Assembly (NCBI GenBank): GCA_015062115.1
Contig: SUVG01000001.1
Span: 124,001-188,000 of the forward strand
Origin: Elusimicrobium sp.
Lineage (GTDB): Bacteria; Elusimicrobiota; Elusimicrobia; Elusimicrobiales; Elusimicrobiaceae
Reading direction: 5' to 3'
DNA length: 64,000 nucleotides
The translations under genes and the position numbers were made by a program. Shown here piece by piece: positions 1-7,562 of this stretch (the stretch's first letter is position 1; each line of letters opens with the position of its first letter). Under the pieces are notes generated by a model. The model had not been told where the DNA came from. It saw only the letters and a list, made by a program, of their open reading frames with translations, and did not search any database.

Positions 1-216
1 GATTATCCCTACCCGTTGTTTTTAGCCGGACAGGATAAAAACCACGAACCGTTGGAAGGCTTGGTGGGCAACCGCTACACCTTGGCAGATGCCAAAATAT
101 CAGCCTTGCAACCCAAAACCTTAATCGAAATGGCACAAGATGATTCCCTGGCCGAAAACGCCTTGGAACCGCTTTACTTAAAGCCGGCTCGTTTTGAACT
201 GATTACCCCCAAATGA
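1..216 (+). CDS. tsaB: TsaB C-terminal fragment (gene enters from the left edge)
   Basis: The reading frame is open from base 1 and ends at a TGA at 214-216, so only the last 71 residues are visible. They end in a proline- and leucine-containing tail (ALEPLYLKPARFELITPK) of the kind that closes TsaB, the inactive paralogue of TsaD that supports threonylcarbamoyl-A37 formation on ANN-decoding tRNAs. The direct ATGA overlap with a RimI acetyltransferase is the common tsaB-rimI arrangement and supports the call. The catalytic or dimer-forming N-terminal half lies outside the window, so the identification rests on the tail and the neighbour. Confidence 0.7.
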   Translation, partial: DYPYPLFLAGQDKNHEPLEGLVGNRYTLADAKISALQPKTLIEMAQDDSLAENALEPLYLKPARFELITPK

Positions 217-647
217 AATTTCGCCTGGCCACCCCGTTAGATGCCGAACGATTGGCATACATCGAAACCCAACAACCGTTAAGCGCCCATTGGGGAGCCA
301 AAGGTTTTGCCTCGGAAACAATCCAACCCTCCGCCCGAGTGTGGTGTTGGGAAGAAAACGGGGAAGTTTTAGGGTTCTTGGCCATGCGCCTGACAGCAGG
401 ATTTGGGGAAATTCTAAATTTAGCCGTTCTGCCGCAGGCCTGCAGACAGGGAATCGGCTTTCGGTTAATTACCAAAGCCTTGGCCGACGCGCGGGAAAAA
501 GACGGACACGAAATTACTCTGGAAGTAAATGTGCATAACACGCCTGCCATTTCTTTATATATGAAAGCCGGCCTGAAAGAACTGGGCCGCCGCGAAAAAT
601 TCTACAACAATCAAGATGACGCGCTGATTATGGGAATAACCTTATGA
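213..647 (+). CDS. rimI: Ribosomal-protein-alanine N-acetyltransferase RimI (GNAT)
   Basis: A 144-residue single-domain GNAT protein, normal RimI length. The acetyl-CoA loop RQGIGF sits at residues 79-83 after the beta strand ILNLAVLP; E104 in LEVNVHN and Y116 in AISLYMKAG match the acid/base pair of RimI, and the C-terminus DDALIMG is also typical. RimI acetylates the N-terminal alanine of ribosomal protein S18 in the cytoplasm. The ATG overlaps the tsaB stop (ATGA) and its own stop overlaps the next gene's ATG in the same way, so the three genes are translationally coupled. Confidence 0.88.
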   Translation: MKFRLATPLDAERLAYIETQQPLSAHWGAKGFASETIQPSARVWCWEENGEVLGFLAMRLTAGFGEILNLAVLPQACRQGIGFRLITKALADAREKDGHEITLEVNVHNTPAISLYMKAGLKELGRREKFYNNQDDALIMGITL

Positions 648-2203
648 AAAAATTTCTGCTGTTTATTTTTCTTCTTCCCGGCGCGTTAAACACCTTTGCC
701 TTTACCCTTAGCCCGGAAGCAAAACAGGAAGCCGCCCTTTTTAACACTTTCTTACAAGCCACCTATGCATTACGGGAAGAAGACCCGAAGGCCTTTCTGT
801 ATCTGCAAAAAGCTTTACAAGCCGATCCGGATTCCAAATATCTAAAACGCCTGTTGGTTTCTTCCGCCTTGGCCAATGGCACCCCCGAAGATGCCACACC
901 ATATGCGGACTTTATCAACCAAGGGGAAAACTCCGCCGAAGATTGGAGCATCTACGGGGCCTATCAATGGAAAACCGGAGATTTGAAAGGAGCCAAAGAA
1001 TCATACGAGAAGGCCCTTACGTTGGATCCGGAAGATACGCGGACCCTTTACCAATATGTGCTGTTGCTCTCTACCTTTCCCGTAGATGAAGCCGCCGAAA
1101 ACTTTACAAAAATAGCACAAAAATATCCCGACCTCGCTTGCGATGCTTACACGGAAACGGGCCATTTATACTTACGACGGCAAAATTTTCAAAAAGCCTT
1201 GGAATACTATGGAAAGGCCGTAGAAGCCGACCCGACGGAGCCCACCCCCCGTTTGGGCCGAGGAGAAATTTACGAAAAAACCAATCAATTTTTCCTGATG
1301 CTCCACGAATTTGAAGAACTGGAAAAAATGGGATATGCCAACGCGGGGACGTTGTCTCGCATGGGGTCGGTTTACTTTTTGGTAAAAGATTACGAAAATG
1401 CCGAAAAATATTTTCTAAAAGCCAAGGAACATTTCAATGCCGATGCACCTTCCGCCTACTTTTTGGCATTACTGGCCGAGCAAAAAGGTGACTTTTCCCG
1501 CGCCGTGGGCTACCTGCGCGAAGCATCCGATTACGATGTCAATCCCTCCAAACAACTGCAGGCAGCCTTCTACTTAAAACGCTTAAACCAGCCGAAGGAA
1601 AGCCTAAAAGCGTTGCAACAAGCTTACCGTGCCTTTCCGGATAATATAGAAATTGCGTATTTCTATGCCTTGGCTTTACATGATGATGCCCAATACAAAA
1701 AAGCCAACAAAGTATTAAAAAAATTGCTGCTTACGGCTCCGCTTTATCACGATGCCCGCCTGCAATATGCTTATTCGTTGGAATCCGCCCGCAATTACCA
1801 AGAAATGGAAAACCAACTTAACATTTTACTGGAATATCAACCCAACAATGCCGCCGCGCTTAACTTATACGCGTACTCGTTAGCGCAACGCGGGGAACGC
1901 TTGCCAAAAGCGCAGGAATTTATTGCCAAAGCCTTGGCCCTAAACCCCACCGATTATTCTTTTATAGACACGCAAGCCTGGGTTTATTTTAAGCAGAAAA
2001 ATTACACGGCCGCGGAAGACTTGCTAAAGTCTATACCTCAAGAAGTTTTGCAGGCTAATCCCGAAATTGCTTATCATCTGGGAGCGGTGTATTTCGAAAC
2101 AGGAAACCGGGAACAGGCCAAAATATATTTAGAAATGGCCCTTCCCACTCAAAAAGAAGCCAAAAAACTTTACAAAAAACTACAAAAAAAAGCCGCCCGT
2201 TAA
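644..2203 (+). CDS. Secreted TPR-repeat protein
   Basis: 519 residues. Residues 1-19 (MKKFLLFIFLLPGALNTFA) form a signal peptide, so the protein is probably periplasmic or outer-membrane associated. The rest is made of tetratricopeptide-like helical pairs, visible as repeated A..Y..A....P segments, for example around residues 105-140, 175-215 and 245-285, and again near 400-450. Such proteins serve as scaffolds for envelope complexes; the partner is unknown. It is the last gene of the tsaB-rimI operon and its stop codon lies inside the loop of a terminator hairpin. Confidence 0.75.
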   Translation: MKKFLLFIFLLPGALNTFAFTLSPEAKQEAALFNTFLQATYALREEDPKAFLYLQKALQADPDSKYLKRLLVSSALANGTPEDATPYADFINQGENSAEDWSIYGAYQWKTGDLKGAKESYEKALTLDPEDTRTLYQYVLLLSTFPVDEAAENFTKIAQKYPDLACDAYTETGHLYLRRQNFQKALEYYGKAVEADPTEPTPRLGRGEIYEKTNQFFLMLHEFEELEKMGYANAGTLSRMGSVYFLVKDYENAEKYFLKAKEHFNADAPSAYFLALLAEQKGDFSRAVGYLREASDYDVNPSKQLQAAFYLKRLNQPKESLKALQQAYRAFPDNIEIAYFYALALHDDAQYKKANKVLKKLLLTAPLYHDARLQYAYSLESARNYQEMENQLNILLEYQPNNAAALNLYAYSLAQRGERLPKAQEFIAKALALNPTDYSFIDTQAWVYFKQKNYTAAEDLLKSIPQEVLQANPEIAYHLGAVYFETGNREQAKIYLEMALPTQKEAKKLYKKLQKKAAR

Positions 2204-2214
2204 GGCGGCTTTTT
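2186..2214. terminator. Bidirectional intrinsic terminator
   Basis: GCCGCC at 2192-2197 pairs with GGCGGC at 2204-2209, flanked by an A-run on the left and a T-run on the right, so it can end the TPR gene (plus) and the unknown gene at 2227 (minus). The loop contains the TPR gene's TAA. Confidence 0.85.
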
Positions 2215-2226
2215 AATCAGCGAAAA

Positions 2227-2739
2227 TTATTCTTCCGTTTCTTCCTCTTCGTCGAAATCTTCTTCTTCGGCACGAATATCCCGCGCGAATTGTTCCCAGG
2301 CTTTACGGGGAGCTTCGAAATTGATATTTAGTCCCGTGTTGCAATAAGGGCCGAACACTTTGTCTTCCCCGGCAAAAATATTTTGCTCAAGCGTAATTTG
2401 CAAAAAGAAATTATCGGGTGCATTGTAAGAAGAGCAACACCCCATAGCCGGCGTTCCGGGGCGCATATAGAAAGAGGCCTTCGGCTCAAGCATAATCCAG
2501 TTATTATCTTCCCGTTTGGCTAAGGTTTCGGCAATAAAGTCGGAAAGATAGATACTTTCTTCGTCCTTTACAGCCACTAATTTTTCCTGCACGGCAGAAC
2601 TGAAAACAGGTTCCCCTTCGCAATAAAGCCCAAGTTGATATTCCATAAATTCCCCTTCGCTACCGGGGTTGGACCAAATCGTCAGTGGGGTAATTTCCAA
2701 TTCCAAATGCCCTTCTTTACCAAATTTTATTTTCGCCAT
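2227..2739 (-). CDS. Conserved-looking acidic protein of unknown function
   Basis: 170 residues with no signal peptide and no membrane segment, so probably cytoplasmic. The body is a mix of short beta-rich and aromatic segments (for example EFMEYQLGLYCEGEPVF near residues 30-46) and the last 17 residues are almost all Glu/Asp. I do not recognise the family. The general layout, a beta-rich body ending in a segment with WEQFARDI, is faintly like WapI/immunity-type small proteins, but this is not enough for a name. It follows the DUF2207 gene by 10 nt, with a GGGAG ribosome site, so the two are likely co-transcribed. Confidence 0.6.
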   Translation of the reverse strand: MAKIKFGKEGHLELEITPLTIWSNPGSEGEFMEYQLGLYCEGEPVFSSAVQEKLVAVKDEESIYLSDFIAETLAKREDNNWIMLEPKASFYMRPGTPAMGCCSSYNAPDNFFLQITLEQNIFAGEDKVFGPYCNTGLNINFEAPRKAWEQFARDIRAEEEDFDEEEETEE

Positions 2740-2749
2740 AATGAACTCC

Positions 2750-3487
2750 CTATTTATAAAAATTTTTTATATATGCTTTCATTTTTTCCCAACACTGCAT
2801 AACAGAAGAAAACAACCAAGTAGATTTTATCTTTTCTGTTAAGGTCGGTTCTGTTACCGCTCCTTTATTCCAGGCAAGAGAGATAGTAAATCCCTCTCCC
2901 GGTGCCAAAGGCGTAGTAGTATAGAAAAATAAATTTTCCACACTTTGTGCGGTCCGCTCGCTTCCCTTTGCTCCGGAACGGCCCGCATAAAGAGAAACGC
3001 CGTTCTTTACCAAAGAAGCCCCTTTGGGCAGGGCCACATGCACGGCAGCTTTTTCTATTTCAAATTTCCAATCGTTCCCTGTTAAGTTCCAATAAAACTC
3101 ATCAAAATTTTTATGATAACGCAAAGCGCCAAAAACTCGATAATGGATATCGTAGGCATGAACGCCTTTTGAGATTATCTTCTCAGGGTTTCCGATGCGA
3201 AGAGTAAGCGTTTTTGAATCTTCGGTTTTAGAAAATTCTTCCTTTTGTCCGTCTCTGGATACGGAAAGGATTTCATAGCGGTCCAGCCCTTTTTTAGCAA
3301 GAGTTCGAAAAATACCCCGTTTGATCTCTTTCGAAGTGGAACAAACAAGAATTCTTTCACGAACCGTAACGGAGGAATCCGCACTTATTTGTGTTAATAC
3401 ATCAAACCGAAGGATTTTTTCCGTGTCACACGCACAACACCAAGAAAAAGAAAGTAAAAACAACAAAGAAAGAATTATTTTTTTCAT
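2750..3487 (-). CDS. Secreted DUF2207-type domain protein, without the usual membrane region
   Basis: 245 residues with a signal peptide (1-19, ending in CCAC; a lipobox is possible but weak). Residues 25-205 match the N-terminal extracytoplasmic domain of DUF2207 proteins: the SSVTVRERI strand, the KRGIFRTL motif and the later Y..YRVFGALR and YWNLTGNDWKFEIEKA segments. Family members normally continue into several transmembrane helices and a cytoplasmic tail; here the protein stops after a short helix, so it is a domain-only version. Function of the family is unknown. A TATAAT lies 6 nt before the ATG and no Shine-Dalgarno site is present, so translation is probably leaderless. Confidence 0.7.
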   Translation of the reverse strand: MKKIILSLLFLLSFSWCCACDTEKILRFDVLTQISADSSVTVRERILVCSTSKEIKRGIFRTLAKKGLDRYEILSVSRDGQKEEFSKTEDSKTLTLRIGNPEKIISKGVHAYDIHYRVFGALRYHKNFDEFYWNLTGNDWKFEIEKAAVHVALPKGASLVKNGVSLYAGRSGAKGSERTAQSVENLFFYTTTPLAPGEGFTISLAWNKGAVTEPTLTEKIKSTWLFSSVMQCWEKMKAYIKNFYK

Positions 3488-3493
3488 ATTTTC

Positions 3494-3499
3494 ATTATA
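3494..3499 (-). promoter_or_regulatory. -10 box placing the start of the DUF2207 mRNA at its ATG
   Basis: Perfect TATAAT on the minus strand with 6 nt (GAAAAT) between it and the ATG at 3487. No convincing -35. Transcription would begin at or next to the start codon. Confidence 0.6.
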
Positions 3500-3528
3500 G
3501 TAAATACACGCTTTCCTATGTATTTTGA

Positions 3529-3534
3529 TAGAAT
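3529..3534 (+). promoter_or_regulatory. Extended -10 promoter of the 3551 gene
   Basis: TGA-TAGAAT (TG at 3526-3527). The predicted start of transcription near 3541 leaves a leader of about 10 nt that holds little more than the AGAGG ribosome site at 3541-3545. This also excludes the earlier in-frame ATG at 3518, which lies upstream of the promoter. Confidence 0.5.
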
Positions 3535-3550
3535 ATACACAGAGGATTTT

Positions 3551-4099
3551 ATGCGTTACATTTTATATTTATTTACCATGGCACTTCTGTTTGTGGGCGG
3601 TATGATGGTGGGAAATATGTTTCTGCCGGAGCAGGCGGCTTCGCTTGCGGCGGCGGTGTCGGTTCCTTCTCTAACCGACCAGAACCCCATGTTGCAAACG
3701 CTCACTTCCGAAACAACCGAAAAGAATTTAACCACCCTCAGCCAAGCGCTTGAATCGTGCCCGGTAGTGGTAAATGAAGAAAAAGACCGCATCATCAACG
3801 AAATCCGCCTTCGGCTGGCCATGGAAGATTTTGAACTCAAAAAAGCCCGTTTGGAACTGGAAATTGCCAAAAACAAAGAGGCTAACCGACCTACCGCTCA
3901 GTTTACCCAAGCCAATGTGGAATACAACCAGGCCCGTGCCTATGCGGAAAAATTAGCCAACGAACTTTTCCCCGTCCAAGCACCGGAGGAACAAGTCCCC
4001 GCTGCTGAACCGACGGAAGAAAAAACCTCGACCGAAACTGCCGCACCCGAACAAAAAGCCCCTTCCACCGACATGGCGAAAGAGGCTCCCGGTAAATAA
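3551..4099 (+). CDS. Membrane-anchored coiled-coil protein of unknown function
   Basis: Start chosen at ATG 3551 because AGAGG precedes it by 5 nt; an ATG at 3518 has no ribosome site. The 182-residue product has one N-terminal hydrophobic helix (MRYILYLFTMALLFVGGMMV), a helical stretch with heptad-like E/K/L spacing over roughly residues 60-130, and a disordered tail rich in Pro, Glu and Ala. It is probably anchored in the inner membrane with the rest in the periplasm. I recognise no family. Convergent with the nucleotidyltransferase gene, within which its terminator lies. Confidence 0.6.
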   Translation: MRYILYLFTMALLFVGGMMVGNMFLPEQAASLAAAVSVPSLTDQNPMLQTLTSETTEKNLTTLSQALESCPVVVNEEKDRIINEIRLRLAMEDFELKKARLELEIAKNKEANRPTAQFTQANVEYNQARAYAEKLANELFPVQAPEEQVPAAEPTEEKTSTETAAPEQKAPSTDMAKEAPGK

Positions 4100-4105
4100 A
4101 AGTTT

Positions 4106-5038
4106 TTACTGATTAAATTTATCCAAAACCGCGTGCTTCGCGGTTTTTTGTTGCAGTTTCGTTTGCGGGCCCACGATTGTATCTTCCAATTTGCAATCTT
4201 TCAAGTCGGCCCCGTATGCCACAGATACATAAGGCCCCAACACGCAATTTTCCGCTTTTACGCCTTCTTCAATTTGGCACGGGGGGATAATAGTATTGTT
4301 TTTTTCCAATTCGGCAGGAACCCGATGATAACGGTCTAAAAGCAAACGGTTTGTCTGCAGCAACACTTCCACCGTTCCGCAATCAAACCAGTCTTTCATC
4401 ATGACCGGCACAATCTCTTCCCCGCGCGACAACAAAACAGACAAAGCGTCCGTCAATTGAATTTCATTTTTAACGGTTTTTCCGGAACGGATTACTTCTT
4501 CCAAAGCATCAAACAGTTGGGCCGAATCTAAAAACGAATACGCACCGATAATAGCCAAGTTTGATTTGGGACAAACAGGTTTCTCTTCAAACGAAATAAT
4601 CTTTCCTTCTTTTAGTTCTACAATTCCAAAACGCGAAGGGTCGGCCACTTCTTTGATGCCCACGGCGTTTTGCCCGCCAAAGACTAACGGGCGTAAATCT
4701 CCGTCCACAATCGTGTCGCCCAACAAAATAAAACAAGGGCCCGTTACATAATCTTTCGCTAAATAAATGGCATGGCCCAGGCCCTTGGGTTCGGGTTGTT
4801 CGATAAAAGTTACTTCTAAATGTGCATACCGCTCACGGACAAATTCCACAATGGCTTCTTTTTTATACCCGACGATAAAAGCCACTTTTTTAATGCCGCA
4901 CTTTTCCACTTGATCCAAAATATGGCCCAAAATCGGCTTACCCGCCACGCTAATCATGCTTTTGGGCATATTTTCGGTGTAGGGCAAAAGTCGCACGCCT
5001 TTACCGGCGGCTGGAATAATGGCCGTAAATTCTTTCAT
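4106..5038 (-). CDS. Sugar-1-phosphate nucleotidyltransferase (RmlA/GalU-like)
   Basis: 310 residues. The nucleotide-binding loop PAAGKGVRLLPYT is at 9-21, PKSM at 25-28, QPEPKGLGHA at 81-90 and the metal-binding GDT at 107-109, all in the order of glucose-1-phosphate thymidylyl/uridylyltransferases. The C-terminal 70 residues have the hexapeptide-like pattern (NCVLGPYVSVAYGADLKDCKLED) of a left-handed beta-helix. It makes an NDP-sugar from NTP and sugar-1-phosphate in the cytoplasm; the exact nucleotide and sugar cannot be read from the sequence. Third gene after ridA and malQ, so it could use glucose-1-phosphate from glucan turnover. No clear ribosome site precedes the ATG. Confidence 0.82.
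   Translation of the reverse strand: MKEFTAIIPAAGKGVRLLPYTENMPKSMISVAGKPILGHILDQVEKCGIKKVAFIVGYKKEAIVEFVRERYAHLEVTFIEQPEPKGLGHAIYLAKDYVTGPCFILLGDTIVDGDLRPLVFGGQNAVGIKEVADPSRFGIVELKEGKIISFEEKPVCPKSNLAIIGAYSFLDSAQLFDALEEVIRSGKTVKNEIQLTDALSVLLSRGEEIVPVMMKDWFDCGTVEVLLQTNRLLLDRYHRVPAELEKNNTIIPPCQIEEGVKAENCVLGPYVSVAYGADLKDCKLEDTIVGPQTKLQQKTAKHAVLDKFNQ
4125..4149 (+). terminator. Plus-strand terminator embedded in the 3' end of a minus-strand gene
   Basis: AAAACCGCG (4125-4133), loop TGCTT, CGCGGTTTT (4139-4147) and a T-run to 4149. It serves the 3551 gene while also encoding the last residues of the convergent nucleotidyltransferase. Confidence 0.75.
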
Positions 5039-5054
5039 CTTATGAAGGGCCGTT

Positions 5055-6626
5055 TTAAGCGCGGCCGGTCTCCTTTAGCAGTTCGCGGTACATAGCCAAC
5101 TGCTCGCTATATATTTCGGCGGCTTGCGCGGGGGTATATTCGCTACGATATGTCCAATTTTCTTCTCCCACGGTACCGGGTGTATTGACCCGATCCAGCG
5201 TGCCGATAATATCTTGCCACGAGAACATAGTAAGCGCGGAACTGGAATCTAATACGCGGCGTAAAATAGTGCGTTGCGTACCTAAATTAAAAGGCACATT
5301 TCCGTCTGTTTTTTGAGCGGAAATCATTTCCCAAATGTTGGCTCGTTCGTAATTATCCATGGTTTCCCACCAACCGCGCACGGTTTCGGTATCATGCGTG
5401 GAAGTAGTAGCCAAAGAGACCAGCGGATAATGGCGGGGTTCACGGTAATAACCGTTATCCTCGCGTTCCCAACGCAACACCTTATATCCGGGGATACGCA
5501 AATCTACCAACATACGGCGCACATAGTTGGGGATAACCCCCAAATCTTCCCCGACGGGAAGTTTGCCGTTTGCTTCGTCCAGCACCATGCGCAGGAATTG
5601 ATATCCGCGGTCGATTTGGGCTTGTTCACCCAACCAATCGAAGCCGCCTTGTTCGTCACCCGGCGCAAAAATATACGTGCGGAAAAAACCCACCAAATGG
5701 TCTAAACGGAACACATCATACAGTTCCGTTACCCGGCGGATTTTACGACGCCACAAATCTAAATTATGGGAAAGTTGATAGGCCCAATCATACGCAGGAA
5801 GCCCCCAGCGTTGCCCGCCTTTGGAAAACTGATCGGCAGGGGCGCCGACTTCCCACCCCAAACGATAATTTTCCCGTTCGGACCAAACTTCCGCACTATC
5901 CAAATTGGTTCCGTAGGGGATATCCCCGAAAATCAAAATGCCTTTTTCGGCGGCAAACACTTTGGCCCGGCGCAGTTGTTGATCCAACACCCATTGTACA
6001 TAGCGGAAGAAATCCACATATTCGCGGTATTGGGCTTCAAAAGCGTCCACCGCTTGTTTGTTAAAATCGCGCAAAGCCTCGGGCCATTGCGTCCAGGTTT
6101 GCCATTTATAAAATTCTTTCAGGGTACGGAAAAGCGAATAGCCTCTCAACCAGCCCGACTGCGCGGCACAGTACGCTTCAAAGGCTTGGTAACGCGCGGA
6201 ACGAACACTTTGTTCGGCCACCAAAAACCGTTGGTAACCGTACCACAGTGCTTTCATTTTGGCTTGTTTTACCGCAAAGAAAGGAGCCTTCGGCGCTTTG
6301 TGCCACTCGGCAATTTTGGTTTGCAGACTTTCCACAAACTCACGCGCGCGCGGGCTGGCCATGACATCTTCGGCCTGGGAAATATCGGCATATACCGGGT
6401 CGGTAGCAAAAGCACTTAAGGCCGAATATGGGCAAGTTTCGTTAGGGGCGGTTTCCTGCAAAGGCAAGATTTGGACGATTTTTGTTCCTTGCGAAGCAAA
6501 AAAGGAAGTCCACTCTTGCAGGGAGCCAAAATCTCCCACGCCCCAATCGTGCTCGGTTTTCATGGCGGCAAGCGGCAACAAAATGCCGTTGACGCGCCCG
6601 GAGAGAACTTGGTCTTGTATGGTCAT
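5055..6626 (-). CDS. malQ: 4-alpha-glucanotransferase (GH77, amylomaltase)
   Basis: 523 residues, typical of bacterial MalQ. The catalytic residues are in place: nucleophile D309 in FRLDHLVGF, acid/base E360 in VGEDLGVIP, and D412 in TSTHDTETVRGWW. The N-terminus has the substrate-loop signature WGVGDFGSL and QILPLQ. The enzyme transfers alpha-1,4-glucan segments between maltooligosaccharides and releases glucose in the cytoplasm, for glycogen or maltodextrin use. It lies between ridA and the nucleotidyltransferase in one minus-strand operon with gaps of 9 and 16 nt. Confidence 0.95.
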   Translation of the reverse strand: MTIQDQVLSGRVNGILLPLAAMKTEHDWGVGDFGSLQEWTSFFASQGTKIVQILPLQETAPNETCPYSALSAFATDPVYADISQAEDVMASPRAREFVESLQTKIAEWHKAPKAPFFAVKQAKMKALWYGYQRFLVAEQSVRSARYQAFEAYCAAQSGWLRGYSLFRTLKEFYKWQTWTQWPEALRDFNKQAVDAFEAQYREYVDFFRYVQWVLDQQLRRAKVFAAEKGILIFGDIPYGTNLDSAEVWSERENYRLGWEVGAPADQFSKGGQRWGLPAYDWAYQLSHNLDLWRRKIRRVTELYDVFRLDHLVGFFRTYIFAPGDEQGGFDWLGEQAQIDRGYQFLRMVLDEANGKLPVGEDLGVIPNYVRRMLVDLRIPGYKVLRWEREDNGYYREPRHYPLVSLATTSTHDTETVRGWWETMDNYERANIWEMISAQKTDGNVPFNLGTQRTILRRVLDSSSALTMFSWQDIIGTLDRVNTPGTVGEENWTYRSEYTPAQAAEIYSEQLAMYRELLKETGRA

Positions 6627-6635
6627 CAGGAAATC

Positions 6636-7013
6636 CTATTTTTTAGCAATGGCTTCGATTTCGATAGAACTTCCTTTGGGAAGACCCACCACTTGCACAG
6701 TGGTGCGGGCAGGCGGATTTTCCTTAAAGAAAGTGCCGTACACGGCGTTCATTTCGGCGAATTGGGTTAAATCGGTCATAAAAACGGTAGTTTTTACTAC
6801 ATTTTTAAGCGTGCAACCGGCTTCCTTCAAAATGTTTTCCAAGTTTTTCAGGATAATTTCGGTTTGAACGCGCACATCGCCGTTGTAAATTTCGCTGGTT
6901 ACGGGGTCAATGGGAAGCACACCGGAAGTGTACACGAAACCGCCTTCTTCAATGGCTTGGGAATACGGGCCGATTGCTTTGGGCGCGTTGGAAGAGTTGA
7001 TAACTTTTTTCAT
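6636..7013 (-). CDS. ridA: RidA-family enamine/imine deaminase
   Basis: Start set at ATG 7013, which has GAGG 7 nt upstream and gives the usual 125-residue RidA length; the longer frame back to 7073 has no support. The family signatures AIGPYSQA near the N-terminus, TSGVLPIDP, LKNLENILKEAG and the substrate-binding arginine in ARTTVQVVGLPKG are all present. RidA hydrolyses reactive 2-aminoacrylate-type enamines formed by PLP enzymes. It is the first gene of the operon with malQ and has a good sigma70-like promoter just upstream. Confidence 0.92.
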   Translation of the reverse strand: MKKVINSSNAPKAIGPYSQAIEEGGFVYTSGVLPIDPVTSEIYNGDVRVQTEIILKNLENILKEAGCTLKNVVKTTVFMTDLTQFAEMNAVYGTFFKENPPARTTVQVVGLPKGSSIEIEAIAKK

Positions 7014-7058
7014 AAAAACCTCACAAATAGATTTGGGACTTATATGTCCATTTGTTAT

Positions 7059-7087
7059 ATGGTAGCAAGGCAAGAGGGGGATGTCAA
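7059..7087 (-). promoter_or_regulatory. Promoter of the ridA-malQ operon
   Basis: On the minus strand TTGACA (7087-7082), 17-nt spacer, TACCAT (7064-7059). The leader then carries GAGG before ATG 7013. Confidence 0.75.
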
Positions 7088-7116
7088 ACAGTTTTCTCGC
7101 CGAGAAATAATTTTTT

Positions 7117-7146
7117 TTGACACAACATAAAAAAAATTGCTACAAT
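7117..7146 (+). promoter_or_regulatory. Upstream consensus promoter of the tRNA-Lys/Glu region
   Basis: TTGACA (7117-7122), 18-nt spacer, TACAAT (7141-7146). It points toward the tRNAs and lies about 80 nt before a second promoter; transcripts would carry an extra leader. Confidence 0.65.
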
Positions 7147-7199
7147 AAATTATCGCAAAAACGAAGCCGTGAGCAGTTAAAAAATTTTGAAAAAAAGAC

Positions 7200-7228
7200 T
7201 TGTGCGCGGAACGTAAAATTGATATAAT
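7200..7228 (+). promoter_or_regulatory. Proximal tRNA promoter
   Basis: TTGTGC (7200-7205), 17-nt spacer, perfect TATAAT (7223-7228). It is followed by an inverted repeat, GGGTTTAA (7238-7245) and TTAAACCC (7255-7262), which would form a hairpin in the pre-tRNA leader. Confidence 0.7.
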
Positions 7229-7285
7229 AATTAAGTCGGGTTTAACCTGAACGATTAAACCCAGTAGATATTTGACCGTTTTTCC

Positions 7286-7360
7286 GCGCTCGTAGCTCAG
7301 TGGTAGAGCATCCGCCTTTTAAGCGGGGGGCCGTGAGTTCAAGTCTCACCGGGCGCACCA
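7286..7360 (+). tRNA. tRNA-Lys (anticodon TTT), CCA encoded
   Basis: Cloverleaf: acceptor GCGCTCG/CGGGCGC, D arm GCTC...GAGC, anticodon stem TCCGC/GCGGG with loop CTTTTAA, T arm GTGAG-TTCAAGT-CTCAC, discriminator A and encoded CCA at 7358-7360. The anticodon TTT reads lysine codons. It is separated by 5 nt from tRNA-Glu and both are transcribed together. Confidence 0.95.
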
Positions 7361-7365
7361 TTTAT

Positions 7366-7437
7366 GCCCTCTTCGTCTATCGGTTAGGACGTCGGATTTT
7401 CAATCCGAAAAGAGGAGTTCGATTCTCCTAGAGGGCG
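7366..7437 (+). tRNA. tRNA-Glu (anticodon TTC), CCA not encoded
   Basis: Acceptor GCCCTCT/AGAGGGC, anticodon stem TCGGA/TCCGA with loop TTTTCAA, T arm AGGAG-TTCGATT-CTCCT, discriminator G. The next bases are T's, so CCA must be added after transcription, unlike the neighbouring tRNA-Lys. Confidence 0.95.
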
Positions 7438-7466
7438 TTTTTTTATTGCAGTTGCAGGCATTTTAC

Positions 7467-7498
7467 AAAGGAAGCGAAACAAGACGCTTCCTTTTTTT
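7467..7498 (+). terminator. Terminator of the tRNA operon
   Basis: AAAGGAAGCG (7467-7476) pairs with CGCTTCCTTT (7485-7494), followed by T's to 7498. Confidence 0.88.
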
Positions 7499-7550
7499 AT
7501 TCCCTTTTTTCTAAATGGCAATATCCCTTAAATCTACCGTCACAAAAAGT

Positions 7551-7556
7551 TATAAT
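7551..7556 (+). promoter_or_regulatory. -10 box directly before the Slp-like lipoprotein gene
   Basis: Perfect TATAAT with 6 nt (ATACAC) to the ATG at 7563; no -35 better than TTAAAT and no ribosome site. Predicted to give a leaderless mRNA. Confidence 0.6.
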
Positions 7557-7562
7557 ATACAC

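Noticed and set aside
3518-3550. Earlier ATG for the 3551 gene
   Set aside because: It lies upstream of the -10 box and has no ribosome site.
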